64,000 nt of DNA from Arsenophonus sp031446125 (GTDB taxonomy: Bacteria; Pseudomonadota; Gammaproteobacteria; Enterobacterales; Enterobacteriaceae), in contig CP132909.1 in NCBI GenBank assembly GCA_031446125.1, forward strand, positions 806,001 to 870,000, given 5' to 3'. A model generated the notes under the pieces. The model saw nothing but the letters and a program-made list of their open reading frames with translations. It made no database searches and was not told where the DNA came from. The position numbers and the translations under genes are program-made. Shown here in pieces: positions 19,877 through 29,903 of this stretch (within the stretch, counting starts at the first letter, position 1; the number at the start of each line of letters is the position of its first letter).

Positions 19877-21151
19877 ATGTTTCATAAAAATATACTGCAA
19901 TATTTAAAAAATAGGAATTTAATTACTCAATTAACAGATGAAAGAAAATTAAGTAATAAACTTTCAAAGGAATCAATTAGTCTTTATTGTGGTTTTGATC
20001 CAACTGCTGATAGTTTACATTTAGGTCATCTAGTTCCTTTATTATCTTTAAAACATTTTCAAAATATGGGACATAAACCGATTATTTTAGTGGGTGGCGG
20101 AACGGCTTTGATTGGCGATCCAAGTTTTAAATCTTATGCACGTAAATTACAAACTTTAGAAATGGTATCTGAATGGGCAAATAAAATTGGTCAACAAATT
20201 CTTCCATTCTTAGATTTTGATTGTGGTAAAAATAGTGCAAAAATTATTAATAATTATGATTGGATTAGTAAAATAGATTTGTTAACTTTTTTGTGTGATA
20301 TTGGGAAATATTTTTCCGTCAATAAAATGATTAATAAAGAAGCGGTTAGAAAACGTCTTGAACGTAATAATCATGGAATTTCTTTTACTGAATTTTTTTA
20401 TAGTTTGCTTCAATCTTATGATTTTGCTCATCTTTTTCATAAATATAATATCGAATTGCAGGTAGGTGGATCGGATCAATGGGGTAATATTATTTCTGGC
20501 ATTGATTTAATACGTCGTTTATATCAAAAAGATGTTTTTGGTTTAACTGTGCCTCTTATTATTAAATCTGATGGTACTAAGTTTGGAAAAACAGAAGATG
20601 GCGTTATTTGGTTAGATGCAAAAAAAACAAGTCCGTATAAATTTTACCAATTTTGGATCAATACTACAGACGCAGATGTTTATCGTTTTCTAAAAATTTT
20701 TACTTTTATACCTATTGACGAAATCGATATATTACAAAAAGAAAATAAAAATAGTCATAAAAAATTTAGAGCCCAATTTTTATTAGCAGAAAAAATTACT
20801 AAATTTGTACATGGAAATGAAAATTTAGAGGCAGCTAAACGAATTACCAAAAATTTGTTTTTCAATAATATCGATAACTTATCAATAAAAGATTTTGTAC
20901 AATTAGGACAAGATGGAGTACCAATGATAAAATTAAATGTAGGGGCAAATTTACAACAAGCATTAATTAAAGCTCAGTTTGTTTTTTCACGTGGACAATC
21001 TAGAAAAATGATTGAATCTCATTCAGTTATGGTCAATGGTAAAAAATGTTTTGATCCTGGCTATATTTTTACTGAAAAAGATCGTTTATTTGGACGATAT
21101 TCTTTAATAAAACGCGGTAAAAAAAATTACTGTTTGGTGTATTGGGAATAA
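19877..21151 (+). CDS. tyrS: Tyrosyl-tRNA synthetase
   Basis: Class I aminoacyl-tRNA synthetase charging tRNA-Tyr. The ATG at 19877 gives 424 residues, identical in length to E. coli. An in-frame ATG at 19862 overlaps the GGAGA ribosome site and is less likely. The HIGH-type motif is HLGH within YCGFDPTADSLHLGH, the tyrosine pocket is in GGSDQWGN, and the KMSKS-type motif is KFGKTE. A C-terminal S4-like RNA-binding domain starts near residue 350 (SRGQSRKMI). It follows pdxH by about 115 bases. Confidence 0.97.
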   Translation: MFHKNILQYLKNRNLITQLTDERKLSNKLSKESISLYCGFDPTADSLHLGHLVPLLSLKHFQNMGHKPIILVGGGTALIGDPSFKSYARKLQTLEMVSEWANKIGQQILPFLDFDCGKNSAKIINNYDWISKIDLLTFLCDIGKYFSVNKMINKEAVRKRLERNNHGISFTEFFYSLLQSYDFAHLFHKYNIELQVGGSDQWGNIISGIDLIRRLYQKDVFGLTVPLIIKSDGTKFGKTEDGVIWLDAKKTSPYKFYQFWINTTDADVYRFLKIFTFIPIDEIDILQKENKNSHKKFRAQFLLAEKITKFVHGNENLEAAKRITKNLFFNNIDNLSIKDFVQLGQDGVPMIKLNVGANLQQALIKAQFVFSRGQSRKMIESHSVMVNGKKCFDPGYIFTEKDRLFGRYSLIKRGKKNYCLVYWE

Positions 21152-21383
21152 TTAATAGTGTGTGCAATTTAGTTTTGATAAATTTTTAAAATAATTAGAA
21201 AATATTAAAAATGATGTAATAATTTTCTATATAAAAATGTTAAGTAATTATATTTAATATGTTTAAAAAGAATTTTCATATTTTATTAAAAATGATAATA
21301 TTATATTAATTCAGATTTTTGATTTAAATGTTATAATTTAATTTTTATGAAATAATTTTTATTTTTTATAAATTTAACATTTA

Positions 21384-22361
21384 TTAAATTTGTTTTTTTT
21401 CTGCCAAATCTAATGCAAAATAACTTAATATTAATTTAGCTCCAGCACGTTTTATCACGCTTAATGTTTCTAAAACGACATCAATTTCGTTAATTGCACC
21501 AGCTCTAGCAGCAAATTTTATTTGAGAAAATTCCCCGCTTACTTGATAAGCAGCCAATGGTAAAGTGGTTCTTTCACGAATATCACGTATAATATCAAGA
21601 GACGTTCCTGCTGGTTTTATCATTAAAATATCAGCACCTTCTTTTTCGTCTATTAAAGATTCTCTAATAGCTTCATTGCGGTTTAGTGGATTAATTTGAT
21701 AACTTTTTCGATCACCAATGAAAGAAGATCCTACAGCGTCACGAAAAGAATTGTAAAGATTAGAAGCAAATTTAGTTGAGTAAGACATAATACCTGTGTT
21801 TATGAAACCCGCCTTGTTTAGTGCATGACGAATTGCAAAAACTTGTCCATCCATAGCAGCAGAAGGTGCAATAAAATCAGCGCCAGCATTTGCTGCAGTA
21901 ATCGCTTGCTTTTGTAGATTTAACAATGTTTGATCATTATCAACGGTATTTTTGTTTAAGATTCCACAATGTCCATGAGAAGTATATTGACAAAAGCAAG
22001 TATCTGAGATTATTATGATTTCTGGTACTATATTTTTGCAAATTTTTGACATACGGGCGACCAGTCCATCTTTTTTCCAGGTATCGCTACCTATCTCATC
22101 TCTATTATGAGAAATACCAAATAACATAACTGATTTAATACCAGACTTGGCAATTCGTTCAATTTCATAAGCCAATTTATTTTCTGGGATACGAAATATA
22201 CCAGGCATAGTTTTAATAGATTTATAATCTTGAAGATTTTCTTCAACAAATAAAGGTAATATTAAGTCATTTATACTTAAATTTGTTTCTTGAAATAAAG
22301 TGCGCATAGATTGTGTTTGACGTAATCTTCTGAGACGCTGAATATTTTGTTTATATTCCAT
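21384..22361 (-). CDS. hemB: Delta-aminolevulinic acid dehydratase (porphobilinogen synthase)
   Basis: Condenses two 5-aminolevulinate molecules into porphobilinogen in heme synthesis. It has 325 residues (E. coli 324). The zinc-binding cysteines are in DTCFCQYTSHGHCG. Active-site lysines are in SYSTKFAS and LMIKPAGT. The C-terminal SYFALDLAEKK is conserved. It stands alone on the minus strand. Confidence 0.97.
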   Translation of the reverse strand: MEYKQNIQRLRRLRQTQSMRTLFQETNLSINDLILPLFVEENLQDYKSIKTMPGIFRIPENKLAYEIERIAKSGIKSVMLFGISHNRDEIGSDTWKKDGLVARMSKICKNIVPEIIIISDTCFCQYTSHGHCGILNKNTVDNDQTLLNLQKQAITAANAGADFIAPSAAMDGQVFAIRHALNKAGFINTGIMSYSTKFASNLYNSFRDAVGSSFIGDRKSYQINPLNRNEAIRESLIDEKEGADILMIKPAGTSLDIIRDIRERTTLPLAAYQVSGEFSQIKFAARAGAINEIDVVLETLSVIKRAGAKLILSYFALDLAEKKQI

Positions 22362-23672
22362 TTTTTTCCTAGTATTTGTAATATTTTTTAATATATTTGT
22401 ATCATATAATTTTATTTTGTAATGATAATATTTTTTATTTTATATAAATAATATTTTTATGATAATATTTATCTTTATTGATTAAATACTTTTTTTACGA
22501 ATTTTCTTGCATTGTAATAAGAAAATCATAATTTATTAAAATTACACTAAATTATCATTGTTTTTTAATATTTTATAAAAATTTATTATTCTTGAAATTA
22601 TTATAATAAATTTTAAATTATTTTTCTATTATGGATTGAAAGATTAATATTTAATTTTTTATTTTGTAAGTTTATGTAATATTTTTAAATCATTATAAAA
22701 TATATCTATAAAAAATAAGAATATAAGTATTTAACTATTATTTTATGATTTATTAATTTATAATTTTAAAATTATTTTAGATAAATTCTTTCTTGTCAAA
22801 AATTTATTTGATATTAGAAATTAGATATAAGATATTTAATATAATATCGAGATTATCAATTAAAATAAGTGTTTATAAAAATAAACAAATTTTTTTTATT
22901 TATAAAAATTAATACATTTAATTAAATTTATGATTTATATATTTTTTTCGTAAATTGCATTTATTATTATTTTTTTAAAAGATATATAAATAATTATTGA
23001 TTTATTGATCATGATATTTGATATAATTTGTTTTATTAATTTTACAGTAATATTTTTTTTAAAGCATTAAAAATAACAAAATATGAAAATAAAAATAATT
23101 TGATAAATAATAAATATAATGAATCATTAAAAATATTTAATATTATAAAATGATACTGTTTATATTTTTAAGTAAAGCATTTTTATTTTTTAAATATATT
23201 TTAATGAATTTATATAAAAATCATTTTTTAAACAAATAATATTTCAATAAATAATATATATTTTTTATATATTAAAAATAAAAACGAATTTTTAAAAAAT
23301 ATTGTTTTAATATTATAAAATATCTTAAAATTTTTTTAATTTATCATGATAAATTAACATTTTTAATAAAAAATAAGATAATTATTTTTTTTCTTTTGTT
23401 TTAAATTTTTAATAATTATTTTTTTATGAGCAAATTTCAATAAAATATTACACTAATTTTTAAATACGTATTAAATTTTTGTTTAACTAATTTCATATTA
23501 AACATATTTTTATATTTTGTGTTAAATTGCTATTTAAAATCAATTTTACTAAAATCAATGTGATCAATATTGTTAGTTTAATAACATTAAATTTTGTTGA
23601 ATAGTAATTCAACAAAAAAAATATTTTGTTAAGAAATAATTTTTTTATAAAAAAACCAGAATAAATCAATAC
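22362..23672. other. Non-coding AT-rich gap between hemB and dusA
   Basis: About 1.3 kb between divergent genes, with homopolymer-like A and T runs and stops in all frames. No remnant or RNA gene is recognised. Confidence 0.5.
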
Positions 23673-24677
23673 ATGCAAGTTAAAAATTACTGTAATATAA
23701 ATCGTTTTAGTGTTGCTCCAATGCTTGATTGGACAGATCGTCATTGTCGTTATTTTCATAGAATTTTGACCAAAAAAACTTTACTTTATACAGAGATGGT
23801 TACAACTAGTGCTATTATTTATGGAAATGCAAAAAATGTATTAACTTACAATGAAGAAGAACATCCTTTAGCTTTGCAGTTAGGTGGGAATAAACCACAA
23901 GAATTGGCTCATTGTGCAAAAATAGCTCAAAAATATAATTATGATGAAATAAATTTAAATATTGGGTGCCCTTCAAATCGAGTTAAAAATGGGTGTTTTG
24001 GTGCTTTTTTAATGAAAGAAGCTTCTTTGGTAGCAGATTGTATAAAAGTCATGCAAGATGCAGTAAATATTCCTGTTACTATTAAAACTCGTATTGGAAT
24101 AGATAATGATGATAGTTATGAGTTTTTAATTGATTTTATCGATAAAATTATTACTAATAGTCAATGTCGTTTATTTATTATTCATGCTCGTAAAGCATGG
24201 TTATCTGGATTAACGCCAAAACAAAATAGAGAGGTTCCTCCTTTAAATTATAAACGTGTTTACCAATTAAAAAAAAATTTTCCTAAATTAATAATTGTAC
24301 TTAATGGTGGAATTACAACCATTAATGAAGCTAAAAAGCATTTGCAATATCTTGACGGTGTCATGTTAGGGAGAGCAGTATACAAAAATCCTGCATTATT
24401 AATGCAGGTTGATTCTCAAATATTCGGAAAAAGTTGTAATTTAATTTTTGATAAAATTGCGGCAATAAAAGCAATGTATCCTTATATTGATAAGGAATGT
24501 GAAAATGGTACTTTTTTAGGTTATATTATTCGTCCTATGTTAGGAATGTTTTCAGGAGTTGCAGGATCTCGTCAATGGCGACGCTATTTAAGTGAAAATT
24601 TATCTAAAAAAAATGTAGATATTAACATTATTAAAAAAGCGCTAAAATTTATTATAAATAATAATTTTTCAGTATGA
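23673..24677 (+). CDS. dusA: tRNA-dihydrouridine synthase A
   Basis: FMN-dependent enzyme reducing uridines in the tRNA D-loop (U20/U20a in E. coli). It has 334 residues. The start of the domain is FSVAPMLDWTDRHCRYF. The conserved cysteine is in NIGCPSNRV, followed by HARKAWLSGL, LNGGI, and GVMLGRAVYKNP. The C-terminal MLGMFSGVAGSRQWRRYLSE segment identifies DusA rather than DusB or DusC. There is no strong ribosome site before the ATG. A hairpin terminator follows at once. Confidence 0.95.
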   Translation: MQVKNYCNINRFSVAPMLDWTDRHCRYFHRILTKKTLLYTEMVTTSAIIYGNAKNVLTYNEEEHPLALQLGGNKPQELAHCAKIAQKYNYDEINLNIGCPSNRVKNGCFGAFLMKEASLVADCIKVMQDAVNIPVTIKTRIGIDNDDSYEFLIDFIDKIITNSQCRLFIIHARKAWLSGLTPKQNREVPPLNYKRVYQLKKNFPKLIIVLNGGITTINEAKKHLQYLDGVMLGRAVYKNPALLMQVDSQIFGKSCNLIFDKIAAIKAMYPYIDKECENGTFLGYIIRPMLGMFSGVAGSRQWRRYLSENLSKKNVDINIIKKALKFIINNNFSV

Positions 24678-24681
24678 TTTT

Positions 24682-24708
24682 TTTAAAAAACATAGTATGT
24701 TTTTTAAA
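24682..24708. terminator. Terminator between dusA and tRNA-Ala
   Basis: Near-perfect stem-loop with arms TTTAAAAAACATA / TATGTTTTTTAAA. It starts 5 bases after the dusA stop and has T runs on both strands. It lies between the convergent dusA and tRNA-Ala genes and could act in both directions. Confidence 0.6.
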
Positions 24709-24722
24709 ACACTGTTAAAATT

Positions 24723-24798
24723 TGGTGGAGCTAAGCGGGATCGAACCGCCTGCCTCTTGTATGCCATACAAGCGCTCTGCCTTTTGAGCTATAGCCCC
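24723..24798 (-). tRNA. alaW: tRNA-Ala (GGC)
   Basis: A 76-base tRNA on the minus strand. The acceptor stem GGGGCTA pairs with TAGCTCC (one G-T pair), with discriminator A and encoded CCA. The D-arm is TAGCTC..GAGC, the anticodon stem CTTGT/ACAAG has loop ATGGCAT (anticodon GGC), and the T-loop is GTTCGATC. It closely matches E. coli alaX/alaW. As in E. coli it lies beside gltX. Confidence 0.97.
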
Positions 24799-24853
24799 AG
24801 GAAAACATCTATGTAAAGATTTATGTAAAGATTTATTAAAATTCATAGAATTT

Positions 24854-26287
24854 TTATTCTGAAATAAAATTGGTTTTTTTATTTTTTTTATTAATGTAAA
24901 TTAAAGCATTATCAATACGTTTTAATACACGATTTTTCCCGATAGTATATAAAGTGACATCAATACTTGGTGAACAAATGCCACCAGTCAAAGCAACACG
25001 TAATGGCATACAAATTTTTTTAGTGCTAACTTCTAGTATTTTTGCACTTATTTTTATAATATCTTGAATATTTTCTTTTTTCCAGATATTTATCTTTTCT
25101 AATTTCTCTTTTACTGTTTTTAAAGGTAAAATAGCACTTGTGCATAAATATTGTTTTGCTGCTTCAATTTCATAAAAATCAAAATCTTGATAGAAATAGT
25201 GAGATGATACGGCAATTTCTTTTAAAGTTTTTGATTTTTTACCAAGAAGTTTTATTAAATTTTCTAAAGTAGGTCCAGATTGTATATTAAGGCCTTGTTT
25301 TTCCATATGCCATTTTAAATGTTTTGCAACATATTTTGGTGGTAATGAGTTAATGTAATAATGATTAAGCCATAATAATTTTTTAATATCAAATATACTT
25401 GCTGATTTATTAATCTTTTTTAAAGAAAAGTGAGCTATCATTTCATTTAAATTAAAAAGTTCTTGGTTACCATGAGACCATCCTAGGCGCACTAAATAAT
25501 TTAGCAATGATTCTGGCAAGTAACCTTCTTCTTTGTATTCCATAATGTTAATAGCTCCATGACGTTTAGATAATTTTTTTCCATCACTACCTAATATCAT
25601 TGAAACATGTGCATATTGAGGTATGGGTGCATTAAGTGATTTTAATATGTTAATCTGTCTTGGAGTATTATTAATATGATCTTCACCCCTTATTACATGG
25701 GTGATTTTCATATCCCAATCATCAATAACTACACAGAAATTATAGGTTGGAGTACCGTCGCTTCGACGTATAATTAGATCATCTAATTCAAGATTACTAA
25801 ATTCAATTCGACCGCGAATTTTATCTTGAAAAACAACGGAACCTTTTTCTGGATTGCAAAAACGGACTACATAAGGTTTATTTATTTTATGACTATTTTT
25901 ATTATTTCTGCAATAGCCATCATAACGTGGTTTTTGACCATTAGAGATTTGTTTTTCCCGTAAATGATTTAATCTAGTTTTAAGACAATAACAACGGTAT
26001 GCTGTTCCTGTATCTAGCATGTGATTAATTACTGAATTATAGCGATTGAAACGTTTGGTTTGGTAATAAGGACCTTCATCCCAATTTAAATTGAGCCAAT
26101 TCATTCCATCAATAATAGCATTAATGCTGTTTTTTGTTGAACGCTTAATATCTGTATCTTCAATACGTAATATAAATTTTCCATTTTTATTTTGACTATA
26201 CAGCCATGAGTAAAGTGCAGTACGAGCGCTACCGATGTGTAGAAAACCTGTCGGACTTGGTGCAAAACGGGTTTTTATTATGTTCAT
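24854..26287 (-). CDS. gltX: Glutamyl-tRNA synthetase
   Basis: Class I synthetase charging tRNA-Glu. It has 477 residues (E. coli 471). The HIGH-type motif is in FAPSPTGFLHIGSART, and the KMSKS-type motif is KLSKRHGA. Zinc-site cysteines are in RCYC and GYCRNN, and ELDDLIIRRSDGTPTYNF is also conserved. The C-terminal anticodon-binding domain is complete, with a short lysine-rich tail. It lies between tRNA-Ala and tRNA-Val, the same arrangement as in E. coli. Confidence 0.97.
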   Translation of the reverse strand: MNIIKTRFAPSPTGFLHIGSARTALYSWLYSQNKNGKFILRIEDTDIKRSTKNSINAIIDGMNWLNLNWDEGPYYQTKRFNRYNSVINHMLDTGTAYRCYCLKTRLNHLREKQISNGQKPRYDGYCRNNKNSHKINKPYVVRFCNPEKGSVVFQDKIRGRIEFSNLELDDLIIRRSDGTPTYNFCVVIDDWDMKITHVIRGEDHINNTPRQINILKSLNAPIPQYAHVSMILGSDGKKLSKRHGAINIMEYKEEGYLPESLLNYLVRLGWSHGNQELFNLNEMIAHFSLKKINKSASIFDIKKLLWLNHYYINSLPPKYVAKHLKWHMEKQGLNIQSGPTLENLIKLLGKKSKTLKEIAVSSHYFYQDFDFYEIEAAKQYLCTSAILPLKTVKEKLEKINIWKKENIQDIIKISAKILEVSTKKICMPLRVALTGGICSPSIDVTLYTIGKNRVLKRIDNALIYINKKNKKTNFISE

Positions 26288-26521
26288 GAAAAACGACCTA
26301 AAATATTTTTATATATTTTATGATTAAAAATAAACAATTATAAATAAAATTTATATCTATTAATTTAATATTTTTGATATTTTTAGCATTAGTGATTCAG
26401 TATTTTTGATTTTTATATTATATAATTATTTTTATAACAGTATAAACTTACTTTTAATATAATGTAATTTATTTTGATATAATTTTATATTTTAAATGGT
26501 ATTTTAAAAAAAATAAAACAA

Positions 26522-26550
26522 TTGACTTTATTAAGAATTATCTATAAGAT
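26522..26550 (+). promoter_or_regulatory. Sigma-70 promoter of tRNA-Val
   Basis: A -35 box TTGACT (26522-26527), 17-base spacer and -10-like TAAGAT (26545-26550) end 27 bases before the tRNA. The spacing and -35 match are good for the sigma-70 consensus. No G+C discriminator is visible. Confidence 0.55.
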
Positions 26551-26577
26551 TGATTAGTACCATTTTATTTAAAAGAT

Positions 26578-26651
26578 GGGCGATTAGCTCAGTTTGGTAG
26601 AGCATCTCCCTTACAAGGAGGGGGTCATCAGTTCAAGTCTGGTATCGCCCA
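26578..26651 (+). tRNA. valU: tRNA-Val (TAC)
   Basis: The acceptor stem GGGCGAT pairs with ATCGCCC, with discriminator A. The D-arm is TAGCTC..GAGC, the anticodon stem TCTCC/GGAGG has loop CTTACAA (anticodon TAC), and the T-arm is ATCAG-TTCAAGT-CTGGT. The 3' CCA is not encoded (the sequence continues TAATTC), unlike the tRNA-Ala nearby, so CCA must be added afterwards. It corresponds to one of the E. coli valUXY genes beside gltX. The tandem copies and lysV are absent. Confidence 0.97.
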
Positions 26652-27488
26652 TAATTCAATTTTACTGCATGATTAATCAAAAAAGTATAAAAATATTTTT
26701 TTAATAAAAAATATTTATAAAAAATTATGAGTATTTTTAAAATATATTAATTATAATTTTTTTGATTTTTATTAAATTTTATTAAAAAATTCATTGATAC
26801 ATTCAAGATAATTGAAAGATAATTTTTATTAAAAAATATACTTTTGTTTTCAAGTTTTTTAATCTAAATAATAATTTAATTATATAAATTTATTGAATAT
26901 ATTTCGAATATTTTTGATAACTATTAATTATATTAAATGTTATAATTATGAATAATACAAATATTATAATCGTTACTTTTAAAATAAATTCTTATAAAAA
27001 ATTACCAATAAAAAATATATAAAAAATGAATTTTATATAACTTTGGTATTTATTTTTTATTTTTGCAATTATTTATATTAATATAAATTATGATATATAA
27101 AAAATCTTTTATAATAATCTGGATAAAAATAAGTCATATAACTTACATTTAAATGTTTCTGCGTTATACCTTTTCATTGTGCAATGAATGTTTTAGTAAA
27201 TTATATTTTTAATTTATTTATTTGATTAAAATAATTTTAAATTTTAAATAAAAATTAGATATATCATAATATTACATAAATATATTAGTTTTATAAAAAA
27301 TTAAAAGAATTAGAATTATAGAAAAAAAAGATTTATTACAATACTTATTTTATGTATTTTTCTGCATTAATTTATAGAAGTATATTTTTGTTAATTTTAA
27401 AAATATTTTTTGATTCTTTAATATGATTTTTATTTTTTATATTTTATATCTTATTATAAAATTACTTATATTTAAAGGAGGTTGGATT
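26652..27488. other. Non-coding AT-rich gap between tRNA-Val and pgl
   Basis: About 840 bases with no further tRNA, open frame or clear regulatory element. An upstream in-frame ATG at 27423 opens a short hydrophobic extension of pgl. It is rejected because a strong ribosome site precedes the downstream ATG. Confidence 0.5.
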
Positions 27489-28478
27489 ATGAAGCAAGTT
27501 GTGTATGTTGCAAGTCCCGAAAGCAAACAACTTCATGTTTTGGTGTTGCATACGACAGGAAAATTAACCTTATTGCAAGAATTAACCTTACCTCATCCCG
27601 GACAAACAATAAAAATTAGTCATGATGGAAAATATCTTTATCTTGGTATGCGTTATGATTTTTCTGTTATAACTTATTTTATTTCACATGAAGGTAAATT
27701 GACACAGAAATCTATTACAAATATTCCATCTTCACCAACTTATATGATTACAGATCATCATAATAAATGGTTATTTATTGCTTCTTATCATGGTAATCAA
27801 TTAATGGTATTACCAATTGATTCAGAAGGAACTATTCGTTCAGTAATTCAGATTATTGGTGATTTACAAAATCCTCATTCTGTAGGTATAAGTTTTGATA
27901 AAAAATATTTATTAGTTCCTTGTTTGGGAGAAGATAAAATTAGAATGTTTATGATTGGTTATAATGAAACCCCTCTGAAAGAATGTAGGTTTGATTGTAT
28001 TTTTGCTAAAAAAGGTGCAGGACCTAGACATCTTGTTTTTCATCCTTATAAAAATATTTTTTATTGTGTGAATGAATTGGATGCAACTATCAGTGTCTAT
28101 TCCTTTTTGAGAATTTATCGGCAAGTAAAAAAATATGATATTATACCCATTGGTTTAAAGAATAAGCCTTGGGCAGCAGATATACATATTACTCCAAATG
28201 GTTCTCATCTTTACGCCAGTGAACGTTCTACAAGTATTATTCGACACTTTCAAGTAATAAGGGATGGTTTACAATTATTGCCAATAGAATCATATGCAAC
28301 AGAAATTCAGCCTCGTGGTTTTAACATTGATAATACCGGTAATTTTTTGCTTGTAGTTGGTCAAAAATCTAATCATATTTCTATTTATAAAATAAATCCT
28401 TTTACTGGTTTTTTAGAGTTTATAGAACGTTATTTAATAGGAAAAGGTCCCATGTGGATTGAAATTCATTCATTATAA
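27489..28478 (+). CDS. pgl: 6-phosphogluconolactonase
   Basis: Beta-propeller lactonase hydrolysing 6-phosphogluconolactone in the oxidative pentose phosphate pathway. It has 329 residues from the ATG at 27489 (E. coli 331), preceded by the excellent ribosome site AAAGGAGG. Conserved blocks are KQVVYVASPESKQLHV at the start, GAGPRHLVFHP, YCVNELDATI, WAADIHITPNGSHLYASER, QPRGFNID and GKGPMW near the end. It is functionally linked to gnd at 46.5 kb. Its stop lies only 12 bases from the stop of convergent bioA. Confidence 0.96.
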   Translation: MKQVVYVASPESKQLHVLVLHTTGKLTLLQELTLPHPGQTIKISHDGKYLYLGMRYDFSVITYFISHEGKLTQKSITNIPSSPTYMITDHHNKWLFIASYHGNQLMVLPIDSEGTIRSVIQIIGDLQNPHSVGISFDKKYLLVPCLGEDKIRMFMIGYNETPLKECRFDCIFAKKGAGPRHLVFHPYKNIFYCVNELDATISVYSFLRIYRQVKKYDIIPIGLKNKPWAADIHITPNGSHLYASERSTSIIRHFQVIRDGLQLLPIESYATEIQPRGFNIDNTGNFLLVVGQKSNHISIYKINPFTGFLEFIERYLIGKGPMWIEIHSL

Positions 28479-28490
28479 ATGAAATTAAAA

Positions 28491-29777
28491 TTATTCAAAC
28501 AATGTATTCATTGAAATTATTTTTTTTATTGAATCTGTTAATTGAGTTAATTGTTCAGGTGTAATAATATATGGTGGCATCACGTAAATTAATTTACCAA
28601 ATGGTCGAATCCATACTCCTTCATTAACAAATTGACGTTGTAATTTGCTTATATCTAGATATTCTTTCATCTCAATCACCCCAATTGCACCTAAAACTCT
28701 TACATTAAAAATTCTTGGATGATCTTGAAGCATACAAAGTTCAGAAAAAAGTTGATTTTCAATATTTTTTATCCATATTTTCCATGGACTATTTTTTAAT
28801 AATGTTAAATTTGCATCAGCAATGGCACAAGCTAATGGATTACCCATAAAAGTTGGTCCATGCATAAAACAACCTGGTTTATTATTGCTAATTGTTTCTG
28901 CAATATGACGAGTAGTCAATGTAGCTGAAAGTGTAAGATAACCAGCAGTTAATGCTTTTCCTAAACATAAAATATCAGGTACAATAGAACTATGTTCGTA
29001 AGCAAACATTTTTCCAGTACGACCGAATCCTGTTGCTATTTCATCTGCAATTAATAAGATACGATAGCGGTCGCATAATGTTCGTACTGCTTTTAGATAA
29101 TTAGGATGATAAATGCGCATTCCACCTGCTCCTTGTACAATAGGTTCAAGGATAATTGCTGCAATTTTATCAGCATATTTTGTAAGTTTTTTTTCTAAAC
29201 TTTCTATATCTTCTTCATTCCATTGATCATAAAAACTATATTTTGGAGCTGGGACAAAAAAGTGAGGCAGAAGATAACCTTTATAAATATTATGCATAGA
29301 ATTTTTAGGATCGCAAACTGACATAGCACCAAAAGTATCACCGTGATATCCGTTTTCTAAAGCAAGAAATTTATGACGTTTTTCTCCTTTTGCATACCAA
29401 TATTGTAATGCCATTTTTAATGCAACTTCTATTGCTACAGAGCCCGAATCAGCAAGAAAAATGCACTCTAATTTTTCATCGGTAATATTAATTAATTGTC
29501 GGCACAATGCAATAGCTGGTGGATGTGTGATTCCCCCAAACATAACATGTGACATTTTGTTTAGTTGTTTTATAGCTGCCTGATTCAGTATTGGGTGATT
29601 ATAACCATAAATCGCTGCCCACCAAGAAGACATACCATCAATTAGTTTTCTTCCATCTGCTAATTCAAGTTCAACACCCGATGCAGTAATAATAGGATAA
29701 GATGGAATTGGATTAATCATAGAAGTATATGGATGCCAAATATGTTTAATATCAAAATCAAGATCGTCGAATTTCAT
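28491..29777 (-). CDS. bioA: Adenosylmethionine-8-amino-7-oxononanoate aminotransferase (DAPA synthase)
   Basis: PLP enzyme converting KAPA to DAPA with S-adenosylmethionine as amino donor in biotin synthesis. It has 428 residues (E. coli 429). The N-terminal HIWHPYTSM block, DGMSSWWAAIYGYNHP, GYHGDTFGAMSVCDP, ADEIATGFGRTG and the PLP-lysine motif CLGKALTAGYL are present. It is transcribed divergently from bioBFCD across a 126-base regulatory region, as in enterics. Confidence 0.98.
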   Translation of the reverse strand: MKFDDLDFDIKHIWHPYTSMINPIPSYPIITASGVELELADGRKLIDGMSSWWAAIYGYNHPILNQAAIKQLNKMSHVMFGGITHPPAIALCRQLINITDEKLECIFLADSGSVAIEVALKMALQYWYAKGEKRHKFLALENGYHGDTFGAMSVCDPKNSMHNIYKGYLLPHFFVPAPKYSFYDQWNEEDIESLEKKLTKYADKIAAIILEPIVQGAGGMRIYHPNYLKAVRTLCDRYRILLIADEIATGFGRTGKMFAYEHSSIVPDILCLGKALTAGYLTLSATLTTRHIAETISNNKPGCFMHGPTFMGNPLACAIADANLTLLKNSPWKIWIKNIENQLFSELCMLQDHPRIFNVRVLGAIGVIEMKEYLDISKLQRQFVNEGVWIRPFGKLIYVMPPYIITPEQLTQLTDSIKKIISMNTLFE

Positions 29778-29837
29778 TTTATTTTCTCATTTTTATAATG
29801 CTTTTAAAGGTAATTTTATTTATTTTGTTTATTTTTG

Positions 29838-29870
29838 TTGACATGATAACGCTATTATTTAAACTGGCAA
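29838..29870. promoter_or_regulatory. Overlapping face-to-face promoters of bioA and bioBFCD
   Basis: Plus strand, toward bioB: TTGACA (29838-29843), 16 bases, TAAACT (29860-29865). Minus strand, toward bioA: TTGCCA (29870-29865), 16 bases, TATCAT (29848-29843). The two promoters overlap almost completely, the same geometry as the E. coli bio control region. The canonical BirA operator halves (TTGTAAACC and GGTTTACAA) are not present. Only a weak TTG...CAA dyad (29835-29870) could be a relic. The boxes are read from sequence, and their activity is inferred. Confidence 0.5.
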
Positions 29871-29903
29871 TACTTTTTATTTCATTAAATAAGGATGGTG
29901 AAG

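Noticed and set aside
27423..27488. Upstream ATG adding 22 hydrophobic residues to pgl
   Set aside because: The extension has no counterpart in the family, and AAAGGAGG lies directly before the ATG at 27489.
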